DNA from: Streptomyces albidochromogenes
GTDB lineage: Bacteria; Actinomycetota; Actinomycetes; Streptomycetales; Streptomycetaceae
Reading direction: 5' to 3'
DNA length: 32,542 bases
Assembly: GCF_005981925.1 (NCBI RefSeq)
Contig: NZ_VBVX01000042.1
Location: 1 to 32,542, forward strand
Shown one piece after another: positions 23,299-31,589 of the stretch. The notes under the pieces were generated by a model. That model was given only the letters and a program-made list of their open reading frames with translations, did not search any database and had not been told where the DNA came from. Position 1 is the first letter of the stretch; each line of letters begins with the position of its first letter. A program made the translations under genes and the position numbers.

Positions 23299-24579
23299 TC
23301 AGCCCTCCAGGAGCCGCTGCCCCACGTACTCCCCGTCCCGCGCCCCGCCGGGAACCGCGAACAGTCCGCTCGCCTCGTGCCGGATGAACGGCGAGAGCGC
23401 GTCGCCCCGGTCGAGTTTGCGCTGCACCGGCACGAAGCCCCGCAGCGGGTCCGCCTGCCAGCAGACGAAGAGCAGCCCCGCGTCCGGTGTGCCGTCCGCA
23501 CCGATCCCGTCGTGGTACGAGAACGGCCGGCGCAGCATCGCCGCGCCGCCGTTCTGTTCGGGGGCGGAGATACGGGCGTGCGCGTTGGCCGGGATGACCG
23601 GCTTGCCGTCGGGGCCGGTCCGTTCGAGGTCCGGTTCGGTGGTCTCGGTGCCGCCGGTCAGCGGAGCCCCGTCGCTCTTGCGGCGTCCGATGACCTTCTC
23701 CTGGTCGCCGCGGGCCAGCTTCTCCCAGTCGTCGAGGAGCATCCGGATGCGGCGTACGACGGCGTACGAGCCGCCCGCCATCCACTCGGGTCCCTCGGCC
23801 CCGCCGCCCGCCGGCACGAAGACGCGCCGGTCGAAGTCGCTCTCGGACGGTTTCGGGTTCCCGGTGCCGTCGATCTGCCCCATCAGGTTGCGGGTCGTCA
23901 TGGGCTGCGCGGTCGCGCCCGGTGAGCGGTTGAACCCGTTCATCTGCCACCGCACCCGGGCGGCTTCCCCGGCTTCCCGCTGGATCGCGCGCAGGGCGTG
24001 GAAGGCGACCAGCGCGTCGTCGGCGCCGATCTGCACCCACAGGTCGCCGTCGCTGCGCCGGGGGTCGAGGTGGTCGGAGGAGAAGTCGGGCAGCGGGTCG
24101 AGGGCGGCGGGGCGCCGCGCGTCCAGTCCCGTACGGCCGAAGAAGGTGCGGCCGAATCCGAAGGTGATGGTCAGCGAGGAGGGCCCCGCGTCGAGGGCGA
24201 CGCCGGTGTCGCCGCCGGCGTCGGTGGGGGGCCGGCCTGCTGTCATCCTGCGGGCCGCCTCCGACCAGCGCCGCAGCAGCGCGGCGGCTTCCTTGCGGCC
24301 GGCGCCGGGGGCGAGGTCGAAGGCGACGAGGTGGCCACGGGCCTGGAGGGGCGTGGTGATGCCGGCCTGGTGGGCGCCGTGGAAGGGGACGGCGGTGGAG
24401 CCGACGGTCGTCAGGGCCTTGCCGTCCGGGGCGGCTTCCGGGCCGGCGGCGGCGTACACGGTGGCTCCGCCGGTGGCGCCGAGCACGAGGCCCGCCGCGC
24501 CGGCGGCGCCCGCGGTGCCGAGCAGCCGCCTCCTGGAGATGTCGCTCGCGTGGGGGTCGCTCACGGGTTTGTCGCTCAC
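23299..24579 (-). CDS. dtpA: Tat-exported dye-decolorising haem peroxidase (DtpA/EfeB-like)
   Basis: The protein has 426 residues from GTG 24579; a second GTG 15 bases later is an alternative. A twin-arginine signal SRRRLLG (15-21) plus a hydrophobic stretch (about 22-45) sends the folded haem protein out. The DyP fingerprint GQIDG (234-238, distal Asp237) and proximal haem ligand His334 in NAHAR are present, with LLRRPFSYHDG following. In S. lividans the copper-linked DyP peroxidase DtpA sits in an operon with sco and ecuC and is needed for copper-dependent development; the gene order here is the same kind, so I use that name. It begins 5 bases after the copCD stop. Confidence 0.9.
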   Translation of the reverse strand: MSDKPVSDPHASDISRRRLLGTAGAAGAAGLVLGATGGATVYAAAGPEAAPDGKALTTVGSTAVPFHGAHQAGITTPLQARGHLVAFDLAPGAGRKEAAALLRRWSEAARRMTAGRPPTDAGGDTGVALDAGPSSLTITFGFGRTFFGRTGLDARRPAALDPLPDFSSDHLDPRRSDGDLWVQIGADDALVAFHALRAIQREAGEAARVRWQMNGFNRSPGATAQPMTTRNLMGQIDGTGNPKPSESDFDRRVFVPAGGGAEGPEWMAGGSYAVVRRIRMLLDDWEKLARGDQEKVIGRRKSDGAPLTGGTETTEPDLERTGPDGKPVIPANAHARISAPEQNGGAAMLRRPFSYHDGIGADGTPDAGLLFVCWQADPLRGFVPVQRKLDRGDALSPFIRHEASGLFAVPGGARDGEYVGQRLLEG

Positions 24580-24584
24580 GCCGG

Positions 24585-26492
24585 TCAGCCGATCTTCACG
24601 TTCTTCTTGACGGTCACTTGGTCGATGTCGGAGGTGCGCACGGTCAGCTGGATCTCCCAGGTGCCCGGCATGGGGATCTGCACCCCGTTCGCGCTCCAGT
24701 GTCCGGTGGCGATGCGGTCCGGGGCGGCGGGGAGCGGACCGATCTCCTTGGAGTTCTCGGTGAACGCGACCTTCACCTCGGGTGCGTCCATGGCGCGCCC
24801 GTTGGGCCGCTGGAGCCACACGTGGAGGGAGTTCGCGCCGGAGCGCGCGGGGTCGAGTTCGATGCGCGCGGTGCCCTTGCCGTCCTCGCCGCCGGTGTCG
24901 AAGGGGATGCGTACGTCGACGGGCTCGGCCGGGGCGGGGGCGGCGGCGCTCCGGTCGCGTCTGGCCTCCTTCTCCTCGGTGCGTCCGGGTTCGGTGCTGG
25001 TCAGTACGGTCGTGACGGCCAGCAGCACCACGGCGACGGAGGCTTCGGCGAGCACGGAGCGCCGCAGGCCGAGCCGCTGGGGGTCGGCGTCGCGCACCCG
25101 CTTCACGCGCGCGCTCGCCACGGCCGCCTTCTGCCGGGCGAGCTGGGCGGCGCGTTCGGGGTCGGCGGGCACGGTGACGGGTTCGGGTTCCTCGGCGGTG
25201 TCCGCGCCGGCCGCGTCCTCGTGCGGCTCGTCGGCTTCGGCCGCGGCCTGTTCGGCCAGCCGGCCGGTCCAGCGCCGTGAGATCCAGGCGATGCCGACGA
25301 GGAGCGAGACGAGTCCGATCTTGACGAGCAGGAGCTGTCCGTACGCCGTTCCGGTCAGCGCGTTCCAAGAACCGACCTGCCGCCAGGACTGGTAGAGGCC
25401 GGTGGCGGCCAGTACGGCGACGCTCACGAACGCCACCCGCGAGAAGGCGCGCACGGCGCCGCGTTCGATGCCCGGCACCCGGTAGAGCGCGACGAGCAGC
25501 GCGGTGAGGCCGCCGAGCCAGGTGGCGACGGCCAGCAGGTGCAGTACGTCGACGGGCATGGCGAGGCCGGGCTGGATGCCGGTCGAGGCGTGCTCGGAGA
25601 GCGCCCAGGTGGCCGCGATCCCGGCGGCGAGGACCCCGCCGCCGAGGGTGAGGCCGAAGGTGAGGTCCTTCTTCTCCTGCGGGTCCTCCCTCTTGGCGTA
25701 CGCGCCGAAGAGCACGGCGACGAAGAGCGCGGCCGCGCCGAGCAGCAGCAGCCGGGAGACGAGCGCCGCGCCGGTCTTGGTCTCCAGTACGGCTTTGAGC
25801 CCGCTCAGGTCGAAGGCGTCGGCGAGCCGGCCCGACCCGGTGTAGGGGGCGCGCAGCAGCAGCATGACGAGGGTGGACGCGGTGAGGGTGATCCAGCCCT
25901 GCACGACGAGTCGTTGCAGCGGGCGTTCGGCCGCGCCCCGGTGCCAGCAGGCCAGGACGAACGCGCCGCCGCCGACGAGCAGGATGAAGCCGGCGTACGC
26001 GGTGTAGCGGGCGATGCCGTAGAGCGCGCCGACGAGGCCGCCGCCCGCGGTGTTCTCGGGGAGGGCGACGGTGGTCTTGGAGGGGGCGCCGACGGAGAAG
26101 GTGAAGGCGCCGGATATGGGGTGGCTGTCGGCGGAGACGGCCTGCCAGGCGACGGTGTACGTGCCGTCGGGCAGTCCGGCGTGCAGGGCGACGCCGTACT
26201 GGACGACGCCGCCGCTGCTCATGTCTTTCACTTCGCGCTTGTCGGAGCGCTTTCCGCTCGGTTCCAGGACGCGGATCGAGTCGTTCCCGAGAGCGATCTT
26301 CTCGGAGAACGTGAGGGTGATGAGCTTGGGCGCGGTTTCGACGACCGCCCCGTCCTTCGGGTTGCTTCCCGTGAGCGCCGCGTGGGCGGACGCGGGTGCG
26401 GCTCCCGCGAGCAGGGTGGCGAGGAGTGCCGTGGTGACGAGCAGCAGTCTGATCACTGCGGCTGATCCGAAGCGCGGGGCGGTTGCCGGCAT
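24585..26492 (-). CDS. CopC-CopD fusion copper protein with C-terminal extracellular domain
   Basis: The protein has 635 residues. A signal peptide (1-36) ends PASA, so mature CopC starts with His37 (HAALTGSNPKDG), the expected first Cu(II) ligand; the second site is SADSHPISGAF (Asp and His). CopC spans about 37-135. A CopD membrane domain with about eight segments follows (about 155-425), then an acidic Ala-rich linker, another membrane segment near 480-497, and a C-terminal beta domain of the YtkA/FixH kind (about 525-635). It should bind copper outside the cell and move it across or along the membrane. A GAGGGA ribosome site overlaps the preceding ecuC stop. Confidence 0.88.
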   Translation of the reverse strand: MPATAPRFGSAAVIRLLLVTTALLATLLAGAAPASAHAALTGSNPKDGAVVETAPKLITLTFSEKIALGNDSIRVLEPSGKRSDKREVKDMSSGGVVQYGVALHAGLPDGTYTVAWQAVSADSHPISGAFTFSVGAPSKTTVALPENTAGGGLVGALYGIARYTAYAGFILLVGGGAFVLACWHRGAAERPLQRLVVQGWITLTASTLVMLLLRAPYTGSGRLADAFDLSGLKAVLETKTGAALVSRLLLLGAAALFVAVLFGAYAKREDPQEKKDLTFGLTLGGGVLAAGIAATWALSEHASTGIQPGLAMPVDVLHLLAVATWLGGLTALLVALYRVPGIERGAVRAFSRVAFVSVAVLAATGLYQSWRQVGSWNALTGTAYGQLLLVKIGLVSLLVGIAWISRRWTGRLAEQAAAEADEPHEDAAGADTAEEPEPVTVPADPERAAQLARQKAAVASARVKRVRDADPQRLGLRRSVLAEASVAVVLLAVTTVLTSTEPGRTEEKEARRDRSAAAPAPAEPVDVRIPFDTGGEDGKGTARIELDPARSGANSLHVWLQRPNGRAMDAPEVKVAFTENSKEIGPLPAAPDRIATGHWSANGVQIPMPGTWEIQLTVRTSDIDQVTVKKNVKIG

Positions 26493-26502
26493 GGTCAGTC
26501 CC

Positions 26503-26958
26503 TCACTGCTTGTCGGGGTTGTGGGTGGGCTCCTTCACGGGAAGCTCGGCCTTGACGGAACCGGCCTTCTCGAAGTGCAGCTCCACGGTCACCGTGTCGC
26601 CCTGCCTGGGCTTCTTCTTCAGCTTGAGGAACATCATGTGGTTCCCGCCGCGTTCGAGGTCCAGTGAGCCGTTCGCGGGGACGTCGAAGGACGCGACTTG
26701 CCGCATCTTCTGGTCCTTGGTCTCGTGGATCTGGACTTCGCCCGCGATGTCGCTGGTGACGGAGGTGAGCTTGTCGGCGGTGTCGCCGTCGTTCTTGACG
26801 GTGAGGAAGCCGGCGGCCATGTCGTCCATGACGGGTTGTGGCATGAACGCCCCGCTGACGCTCAGTTCGGGTGCGTCGCCGCCGGAGGAGCAGCCCGCCA
26901 GTGCGAGGGCCGCGGCGAGCGCGGTGGCCGTCGAGAGTGCGGTGCGGCGGCGGTTCAC
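26503..26958 (-). CDS. ecuC: PCuAC-family extracellular copper chaperone (ECuC-like lipoprotein)
   Basis: The protein has 151 residues from GTG 26958, overlapping the sco stop by 4 bases (GTGA). It is a lipoprotein with lipobox LAGC (Cys23). The PCuAC copper site is complete: His78, Met85, then after exactly 21 residues His107-x-Met109 (M-x21-H-x-M). PCuAC proteins carry Cu(I) outside the membrane and hand it to Sco or directly to the cytochrome c oxidase CuA site. In S. lividans the homologue ECuC passes copper to Sco. A longer frame upstream runs through sco and is not the gene. Confidence 0.92.
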   Translation of the reverse strand: MNRRRTALSTATALAAALALAGCSSGGDAPELSVSGAFMPQPVMDDMAAGFLTVKNDGDTADKLTSVTSDIAGEVQIHETKDQKMRQVASFDVPANGSLDLERGGNHMMFLKLKKKPRQGDTVTVELHFEKAGSVKAELPVKEPTHNPDKQ

Positions 26959-27617
26959 GGGTTGTCTCCCTCGATGAGCGCGGGGAGGTCCTTGGTGTAG
27001 TCGTCCGCGGTGGTGTCCTCGCTGTAGAGGACGTATCCGGCGTCGGTCTTCGGGGAGAACGCGACGACCTGTGCGCCGTGCATGGAGACGACGGTGCCGT
27101 CCTTCTCCTTCTTGGGCGGGTCGATGCCGATGCCGATCTGGCGGGCCCCGGCCTGGATGGTCGGGAAGTCGCCGGTGAGTCCGGTGAACGCGGGGTCGCC
27201 GGCGCCCTTGAGCCATGTGCCGAGCGCCTTGGGGGTGTCCCGTTCGGGGTCGGTGGTGACGAAGACGACCTGCAGCTTGTCGCGGTCGGCCTGCGGGAGC
27301 TTCTTGTACGCGATGGCGATGTTGCTCATCGTCAGCGGGCAGACGTCGGGGCAGTTGGTGTAGCCGAAGTAGATGAGCGTCGGCTTGCCCTTGGTCCGCT
27401 CACGCAAGTCGTACTTCTTGCCCCGGGTGTCGGTGAGGACGAGGTCCGGCTTCTCGAAGGGCCGGTCGAGTACGGTCGCGGCCTTGTCGGCCGGGGCGGT
27501 GGAGACGTCGGTGACGGGCGTGGTGCCGCTGTCGGCCTTGTCGCCGCCGCAGGAGGACAGGGTGAGCGCGGCCGTGGCGGCGAGTGCCGCCACGGCCAGC
27601 GCGTGCTTCTTGCGCAT
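26955..27617 (-). CDS. sco: Sco1/SenC-family copper chaperone lipoprotein
   Basis: The protein has 220 residues. The signal peptide ends in lipobox LSSC (Cys23). The thioredoxin-like fold carries the Sco copper site: Cys89 and Cys93 in YTNCPDVCPLT, and His180 in VSMHGAQ. The family inserts copper into the CuA centre of aa3-type cytochrome c oxidase and maintains its thiols. In S. lividans Sco also affects the copper-dependent switch to aerial growth. It lies 35 bases after the ycnI-like gene and is coupled to ecuC, so all five genes from ycnI to dtpA are probably one transcript. Confidence 0.95.
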   Translation of the reverse strand: MRKKHALAVAALAATAALTLSSCGGDKADSGTTPVTDVSTAPADKAATVLDRPFEKPDLVLTDTRGKKYDLRERTKGKPTLIYFGYTNCPDVCPLTMSNIAIAYKKLPQADRDKLQVVFVTTDPERDTPKALGTWLKGAGDPAFTGLTGDFPTIQAGARQIGIGIDPPKKEKDGTVVSMHGAQVVAFSPKTDAGYVLYSEDTTADDYTKDLPALIEGDNP

Positions 27618-27652
27618 GGAGAGGGGTCCCGGTGTTTCGGTGGGGGGAGGCG

Positions 27653-28423
27653 TCAGGAGGTGCGGCGGCGGCCCGCGAGTACGCCGAAGGCCACGCCGGC
27701 GGCGCCGACGAGGATGCCGAGTACGGCGAGGACGCGGGCGGTGTTGTCGCTGCCGCCGGAGCTGTCGCTGTCGGCCGCCGCCGTCTCGCTGGTGTGGCCG
27801 GCGTTCTCGGCGTCCTCCTTGCCGGCGTCTCCCTTCTCGGCGTCGCTCTTGGCCTCGCCGCCGGACGCGCCGTGGTGGTCGTCACCGGCGGGCTCGGACA
27901 GCTTGAGGACGGGGGCGGGCGCCTGCGGCTCCTCCTCGCCCTCCTTGGGCTCCTCGATCCACCGGACGACCTCGTCGTTGTCGTACGTCTGGACGGCCTT
28001 GAGGACGAGCTGGTCGGCGTCCTCGGGCAGCTGTCCGAGGGAGAGCGGGAACTGCTGGAACTCGCCGGGGCCGATCTTGCCGCCGGTCCAGGTGACCTTG
28101 GAGACGGCTTCGTCGATCTCCTTGCCGTGGACCTTGAGCGGCTTGTCGAGCTTGGTCTTGGTGACGGCGGTCTTCCAGCCGGGGACGGGCTGCGGCATCA
28201 CGGAGGACAGCGGGTGGTCGGTGGGGAAGGAGACTTCGAGCTTGACGGTCGAGGCGTTGTCCCGCTCGTTGGGCACCTTGACGTTGACGGTGGCGTAGCC
28301 GCCCTTCTCGGCGGGCCCGACGGGCTGCACGCCGACGTGCGCGAAGGCCGTTCCCGCGCACAGGAGGACGGCGGAGGCGGCGGCGCCGGCGACGGAGACG
28401 ACAGACATACGGGTGACGTTCAT
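27653..28423 (-). CDS. YcnI-family copper-binding membrane-anchored protein
   Basis: The protein has 256 residues from ATG 28423 (GTGGAG about 10 bases upstream). The signal peptide ends GTAFA, leaving a mature protein that begins with His29 (HVGVQPVGPAEKGGYATVNVKVPNE), the mono-histidine copper site described for the YcnI/DUF1775 family. The beta-sandwich extends to about residue 165; a charged Glu/Asp/Ser-rich linker then leads to a single C-terminal membrane anchor (ARVLAVLGILVGAAGVAFGVLA) with basic end RRRTS. It likely captures copper at the cell surface for Sco/ECuC/CopC. The frame is open upstream to 29224, but that part is antisense-like and non-coding. Confidence 0.9.
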   Translation of the reverse strand: MNVTRMSVVSVAGAAASAVLLCAGTAFAHVGVQPVGPAEKGGYATVNVKVPNERDNASTVKLEVSFPTDHPLSSVMPQPVPGWKTAVTKTKLDKPLKVHGKEIDEAVSKVTWTGGKIGPGEFQQFPLSLGQLPEDADQLVLKAVQTYDNDEVVRWIEEPKEGEEEPQAPAPVLKLSEPAGDDHHGASGGEAKSDAEKGDAGKEDAENAGHTSETAAADSDSSGGSDNTARVLAVLGILVGAAGVAFGVLAGRRRTS

Positions 28424-28460
28424 GCTGGGAGCACTCCACGGAGCAGAGGTGAATGACGCG

Positions 28461-28482
28461 CCGGTGCGCGGGTGCGCACCGG
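28461..28482. terminator. Hairpin between the membrane protein gene and the ycnI-like gene
   Basis: CCGGTGCGC (28461-28469) pairs with GCGCACCGG (28474-28482) around a 4-base loop in the 116-base gap. On the minus strand it could end the upstream transcript or reduce read-through into the copper genes. Confidence 0.5.
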
Positions 28483-28539
28483 TTTCGCGGCGCCGCTCCG
28501 GTGGTGCGGGCGTGGGTTCACGCCGGGGAGTGCGCCGCG

Positions 28540-29349
28540 TCAGGCTGCGAGGACGAGGGCCTCGGCGGGCGGGCCGCGCCTGATCACCGTGTGCCGGAGG
28601 GTCTGCCCGGTGGGCCGCAGGGACGTGACGAAGGGGGTGCGGGGGGTGCGCGGCCCCGGAGCGGGCGTTCCCGGGAGCGGCCCGGCGTTCAGCGACCGTA
28701 CGAGGGCCAGTGCGGCGCGCAGCGCTCGTACGAGCGTGCCTTCGGCGACGCCGTGGGCGGAGAGCAGGACCAGCCGGGACAGTGCCACTTCGCCGCGCCG
28801 CAGGAGCCACCCGGTGGCGACGGCGGCCAGCAGGTGGCCGAGCAGCATGGGCAGGGTGGGCAGCAGTGCGGCGGCCGTCTCGGCGCCGCCCGGGTGCGCC
28901 GCGTGCGCGGTGTCCGTGACGTGCCGCTGCGCCGCGTGCACGGAGGCGGGGTCGATGCCCGCTTCGGTGATGACGCGGCGCGCTTCGGCGGTGCTGAGCG
29001 GGAGGGCGCCCGCGCCGCACACGAGTTTCGCCGCGAAGGCGCGCAGCGAGGTGTCGGTGGCGGCGCGTTCCAGGGCCGGGCTGTGCTGCCCGAGGCCGAA
29101 GAGGGTGTGCAGGGCGAGCTGTCCGCCGACGAGCGCGGCGGCGATGGCGGGCATCGTGCGGGCGCGTCCGGCGAGCGGCGCGACCAGCGCGAAGACGGCG
29201 GCGCCGCCGAGGGCCAGCGTCCACCAGGGGACGGTGGCGCAGGACGCCATGGCGTGTCCGGTCGCGGACAGCACGACACAGACCGCGGTGAACACCGCGG
29301 TCCTCAGCAGCCGCGAACGGGCTTTGGCGCGTGCGACGGACGTAGACAT
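28540..29349 (-). CDS. Unrecognised membrane protein with intramembrane histidines, next to copper genes
   Basis: The protein has 269 residues from ATG 29349 (an in-frame start at 29382 would add 11). About four or five membrane segments are visible (near 17-36, 44-61, 66-88, 160-181, perhaps 190-212). Histidines sit in or at the ends of these: His32 (SATGHAMA), His81 and His89 (QLALHTLFGLGQHS), His172 (PMLLGHLLAA, next to WLLRRGE). An extracellular His-rich loop lies between (VHAAQRHVTDTAHAAHP, 137-153). The C-terminus is Pro/Arg-rich and cytoplasmic. I recall similar conserved actinobacterial proteins beside YcnI/CopC genes but no assigned function. The His placement and location suggest copper or haem handling; this is inference. 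Confidence 0.75.
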   Translation of the reverse strand: MSTSVARAKARSRLLRTAVFTAVCVVLSATGHAMASCATVPWWTLALGGAAVFALVAPLAGRARTMPAIAAALVGGQLALHTLFGLGQHSPALERAATDTSLRAFAAKLVCGAGALPLSTAEARRVITEAGIDPASVHAAQRHVTDTAHAAHPGGAETAAALLPTLPMLLGHLLAAVATGWLLRRGEVALSRLVLLSAHGVAEGTLVRALRAALALVRSLNAGPLPGTPAPGPRTPRTPFVTSLRPTGQTLRHTVIRRGPPAEALVLAA

Positions 29350-29476
29350 GGCCCGGACATCATCGCACTGCGCCCACGGCATTCCTACGGCAGGTCCCGG
29401 AGCGTATACACCGGCACAAGGAGTGTGCGCGTCGGCCGAATGAGGGCAATCACGTTGACTCCACGCTTATGAAGGG

Positions 29477-29505
29477 TTGCGTGCGGCAATACGTAACCGT
29501 ATGTC
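29477..29505 (+). promoter_or_regulatory. Promoter candidate with inverted repeat, RsbW-like gene
   Basis: TTGCGT (29477-29482) and TATGTC (29500-29505) are separated by 17 bases. The inverted repeat ATACG-taac-CGTAT (29489-29502) overlaps the spacer and -10 and could be an operator. A strong AGGAGG ribosome site follows at 29517-29522, so this mRNA is not leaderless. Confidence 0.45.
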
Positions 29506-29529
29506 GAGCCGCAGCCAGGAGGCTGGAGC

Positions 29530-29985
29530 ATGAGCATCTGGTGGTCTCTCCACTTGCGGCGCGAAGCCGCGAGCGTCCCGCTCGCCCGCCGCCTTCTGCT
29601 CGGCACCATGGAGACGGCGGGGGTGGATCCGGACATCTCCTACGACCTGTCGGTGGCGCTCAGCGAGGCGTGTGCGAACGCGGTCGAGCATGGCGGGGAC
29701 GATTCGGGAACGCCTTCCGCGGAATACCGTGTGACCGCTTATCTGGACGGCGAGAAATGCCGTATCGAGGTCGCCGACTCCGGGCCGGGCTTTCCTCCTT
29801 CCCGGCGGGGGCAGCGCGCCGCTCTGCGCCCCGCGCACGCGTCGGCGGAAAGCGGCAGAGGGCTGTGTCTGATCGAGCAGCTCGCCGATCATGTTCATTT
29901 CCGGAACAGGCCGGGGCAGGGGGCCGTGGTCAGTTTCGACAAGATCCTGAAATGGCGCGAGGGCGCACTGCTCAAGGTGTCCTGA
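29530..29985 (+). CDS. RsbW/SpoIIAB-like ATP-binding protein (anti-sigma factor or regulatory kinase)
   Basis: The protein has 151 residues and consists almost only of a HATPase_c_2 domain: N-box ALSEACANAVEHG (about 43-55), G1 box VADSGPGF, G2 region GRGLCLIEQLAD. Such single-domain proteins either phosphorylate anti-anti-sigma factors or bind sigma factors; Streptomyces has dozens. No sigma or STAS gene is adjacent. A PP2C/SpoIIE-type phosphatase, the usual opposing enzyme, lies about 1.6 kb downstream on the other strand, separated by the aminopeptidase gene; a functional link is possible but unproven. Confidence 0.88.
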   Translation: MSIWWSLHLRREAASVPLARRLLLGTMETAGVDPDISYDLSVALSEACANAVEHGGDDSGTPSAEYRVTAYLDGEKCRIEVADSGPGFPPSRRGQRAALRPAHASAESGRGLCLIEQLADHVHFRNRPGQGAVVSFDKILKWREGALLKVS

Positions 29986-30031
29986 AAAGGTCCTCGAGCG
30001 GTACGCCCCCGCCGGGTGCCGTGGTGGTGCG

Positions 30032-31501
30032 TCAGCCCTGCTTGACCCGCGCCATCCAGGTCTCGACCTCGTCGGAGCGGCGCGGCAGCGCGGCGGACAG
30101 GTTCCGGTTGCCGTCCTCGGTGACGAGGATGTCGTCCTCGATGCGCACGCCGATGCCGCGGTACTCCTCGGGCACGGTCAGGTCGTCGGCCTGGAAGTAC
30201 AGTCCGGGCTCGACGGTGAGGCACATGCCCGGCTCCAGCGTCCCGTCGGCGTACGCCTCCCGGCGGGCGGCGGCGCAGTCGTGGACGTCCATGCCGAGCA
30301 TGTGGCCGGTGCCGTGCAGGGTCCAGCGGCGCTGGAGGCCGAGCTCGAGGACCTTCTCGACCGGGCCTTCGACGAGGCCCCATTCGACGAGCTTCTCGGC
30401 GAGCACGCGCTGCGAGGCGTCGTGGAAGTCGCGGTACTTCGCGCCGGGCTTCACGGCGGCGATGCCGGCTTCCTGGGCCTCGTACACCGCGTCGTAGATC
30501 TTGCGCTGGAGGTCGGTGAAGGTGCCGTTGATCGGCAGGGTGCGGGTGATGTCGGCGGTGTAGAGGGTGTGGGTCTCCACGCCGGCGTCGAGGAGCAGCA
30601 GGTCGCCGGAGCGTACGTCGCCGTCGTTGCGCACCCAGTGCAGGGTGGTGGCGTGCGGGCCGGCGGCGCAGATGGAGCCGTAGCCGATGTCGTTGCCCTC
30701 GACGCGGGCGCGCAGGAAGAAGGTGCCTTCGATGTAGCGCTCGCTGGTCGCCTCGGCCTTGTCGAGGATCTTGACGACGTCCTCGAAGCCGCGGACGGTG
30801 GAGTCGACGGCCTTCTGGAGTTCGCCGATCTCGAAGTCGTCCTTCACGGCGCGGGCCTCGGAGAGGTAAACGCGCAGTTCCTCGTCGCGTTCGGCGGTGA
30901 CCTTGTCGGTCAGGGCCGCCTCGATCCCGGCGTCGTGGCCGCGGACGCAGCGGACCGGGCCGGTGGCCTCGGTCAGGGCGGCGGCCAGCTCGCGGACGTC
31001 CTTGGCGGGGATGCCGAGGAGCTGTTCGGCCTCGGTGAGGGAGTGGCGGCGGCCGACCCACAGCTCGCCCTGGCCGTCGAGCCAGAACTCGCCGTTCTCG
31101 CGGTCGGAGCGGGGCAGCAGGTAGAGCGTGGCGTCGTGGCCGCCGTCGGCCTGGGGGCGGGGTTCCAGGACGAGGACGCCGTCCTGGGTCTGGTCGCCGG
31201 TGAGGTAGGCGTACTCGGTGGCGGCGCGGAAGGCGTACTCGGTGTCGTTGGAGCGGGTCTTGAGGTTGCCCGCGGGGATCACCAGGCGCTCGCCGGGGAA
31301 GCGGGCGGAGAGCGCGGCGCGGCGGTCGGCGGTGTGGGCCGCCTGCGCGACGGGCTCCAGGTCGTGCAGCTCGGTGTCGGCCCAGCCGGTCTTCATGTTC
31401 TCGGCGAGCTCGTCGGAGACGCCCGGGTACAGGCCGTTCTTCCGCTGCTTGATCGGCTCTTCGGTCTCTTCCGGGGTCTCCGGCATGAGCTCTTCGGACA
31501 C
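30032..31501 (-). CDS. pepP: Xaa-Pro aminopeptidase (M24B)
   Basis: The protein has 489 residues from GTG 31501 (VSEELMPETPEET), preceded by GAGGAGA at good spacing; the frame extends further upstream, but the first 26 codons there lack family resemblance. The N-terminal creatinase-like domain (about 50-200) is followed by the pita-bread catalytic domain with all five metal ligands: Asp305 and Asp317 (LLLDAGVETHTLYTADITRTLP), His400 (GTGHMLGMDVHD), Glu431 (TVEPGLYF) and Glu455 (RIEDDILVTEDGNRNL). It removes N-terminal residues before proline, aiding peptide turnover in the cytoplasm. It converges on the RsbW-like gene and appears monocistronic. Confidence 0.95.
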   Translation of the reverse strand: MSEELMPETPEETEEPIKQRKNGLYPGVSDELAENMKTGWADTELHDLEPVAQAAHTADRRAALSARFPGERLVIPAGNLKTRSNDTEYAFRAATEYAYLTGDQTQDGVLVLEPRPQADGGHDATLYLLPRSDRENGEFWLDGQGELWVGRRHSLTEAEQLLGIPAKDVRELAAALTEATGPVRCVRGHDAGIEAALTDKVTAERDEELRVYLSEARAVKDDFEIGELQKAVDSTVRGFEDVVKILDKAEATSERYIEGTFFLRARVEGNDIGYGSICAAGPHATTLHWVRNDGDVRSGDLLLLDAGVETHTLYTADITRTLPINGTFTDLQRKIYDAVYEAQEAGIAAVKPGAKYRDFHDASQRVLAEKLVEWGLVEGPVEKVLELGLQRRWTLHGTGHMLGMDVHDCAAARREAYADGTLEPGMCLTVEPGLYFQADDLTVPEEYRGIGVRIEDDILVTEDGNRNLSAALPRRSDEVETWMARVKQG

Positions 31502-31536
31502 GACTGTCTCCTCGATACGACACTGGACCGCCCTCC

Positions 31537-31542
31537 ATCGTA
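31537..31542 (-). promoter_or_regulatory. -10 box (TACGAT) for pepP
   Basis: On the minus strand TACGAT lies 35 bases before the GTG start at 31501, leaving room for a short leader with the GAGGAGA ribosome site. The -35 region is not clear. Confidence 0.45.
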
Positions 31543-31570
31543 TGTGCGAAGGGAAGACGGCCCGGAGCCT

Positions 31571-31579
31571 TGTGGACAA
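31571..31579 (-). promoter_or_regulatory. Single perfect DnaA box upstream of pepP
   Basis: TGTGGACAA is the reverse of TTGTCCACA. It sits 29 bases upstream of the pepP -10 box and 10 bases from the end of the phosphatase gene. Confidence 0.45.
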
Positions 31580-31589
31580 CTGTGAGGAA

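Noticed and set aside
24580..25368. N-terminal extension of the DyP peroxidase
   Set aside because: The extension is Arg/Pro/Thr-rich, out of frame with copCD, and would bury the Tat signal in the middle of the protein.
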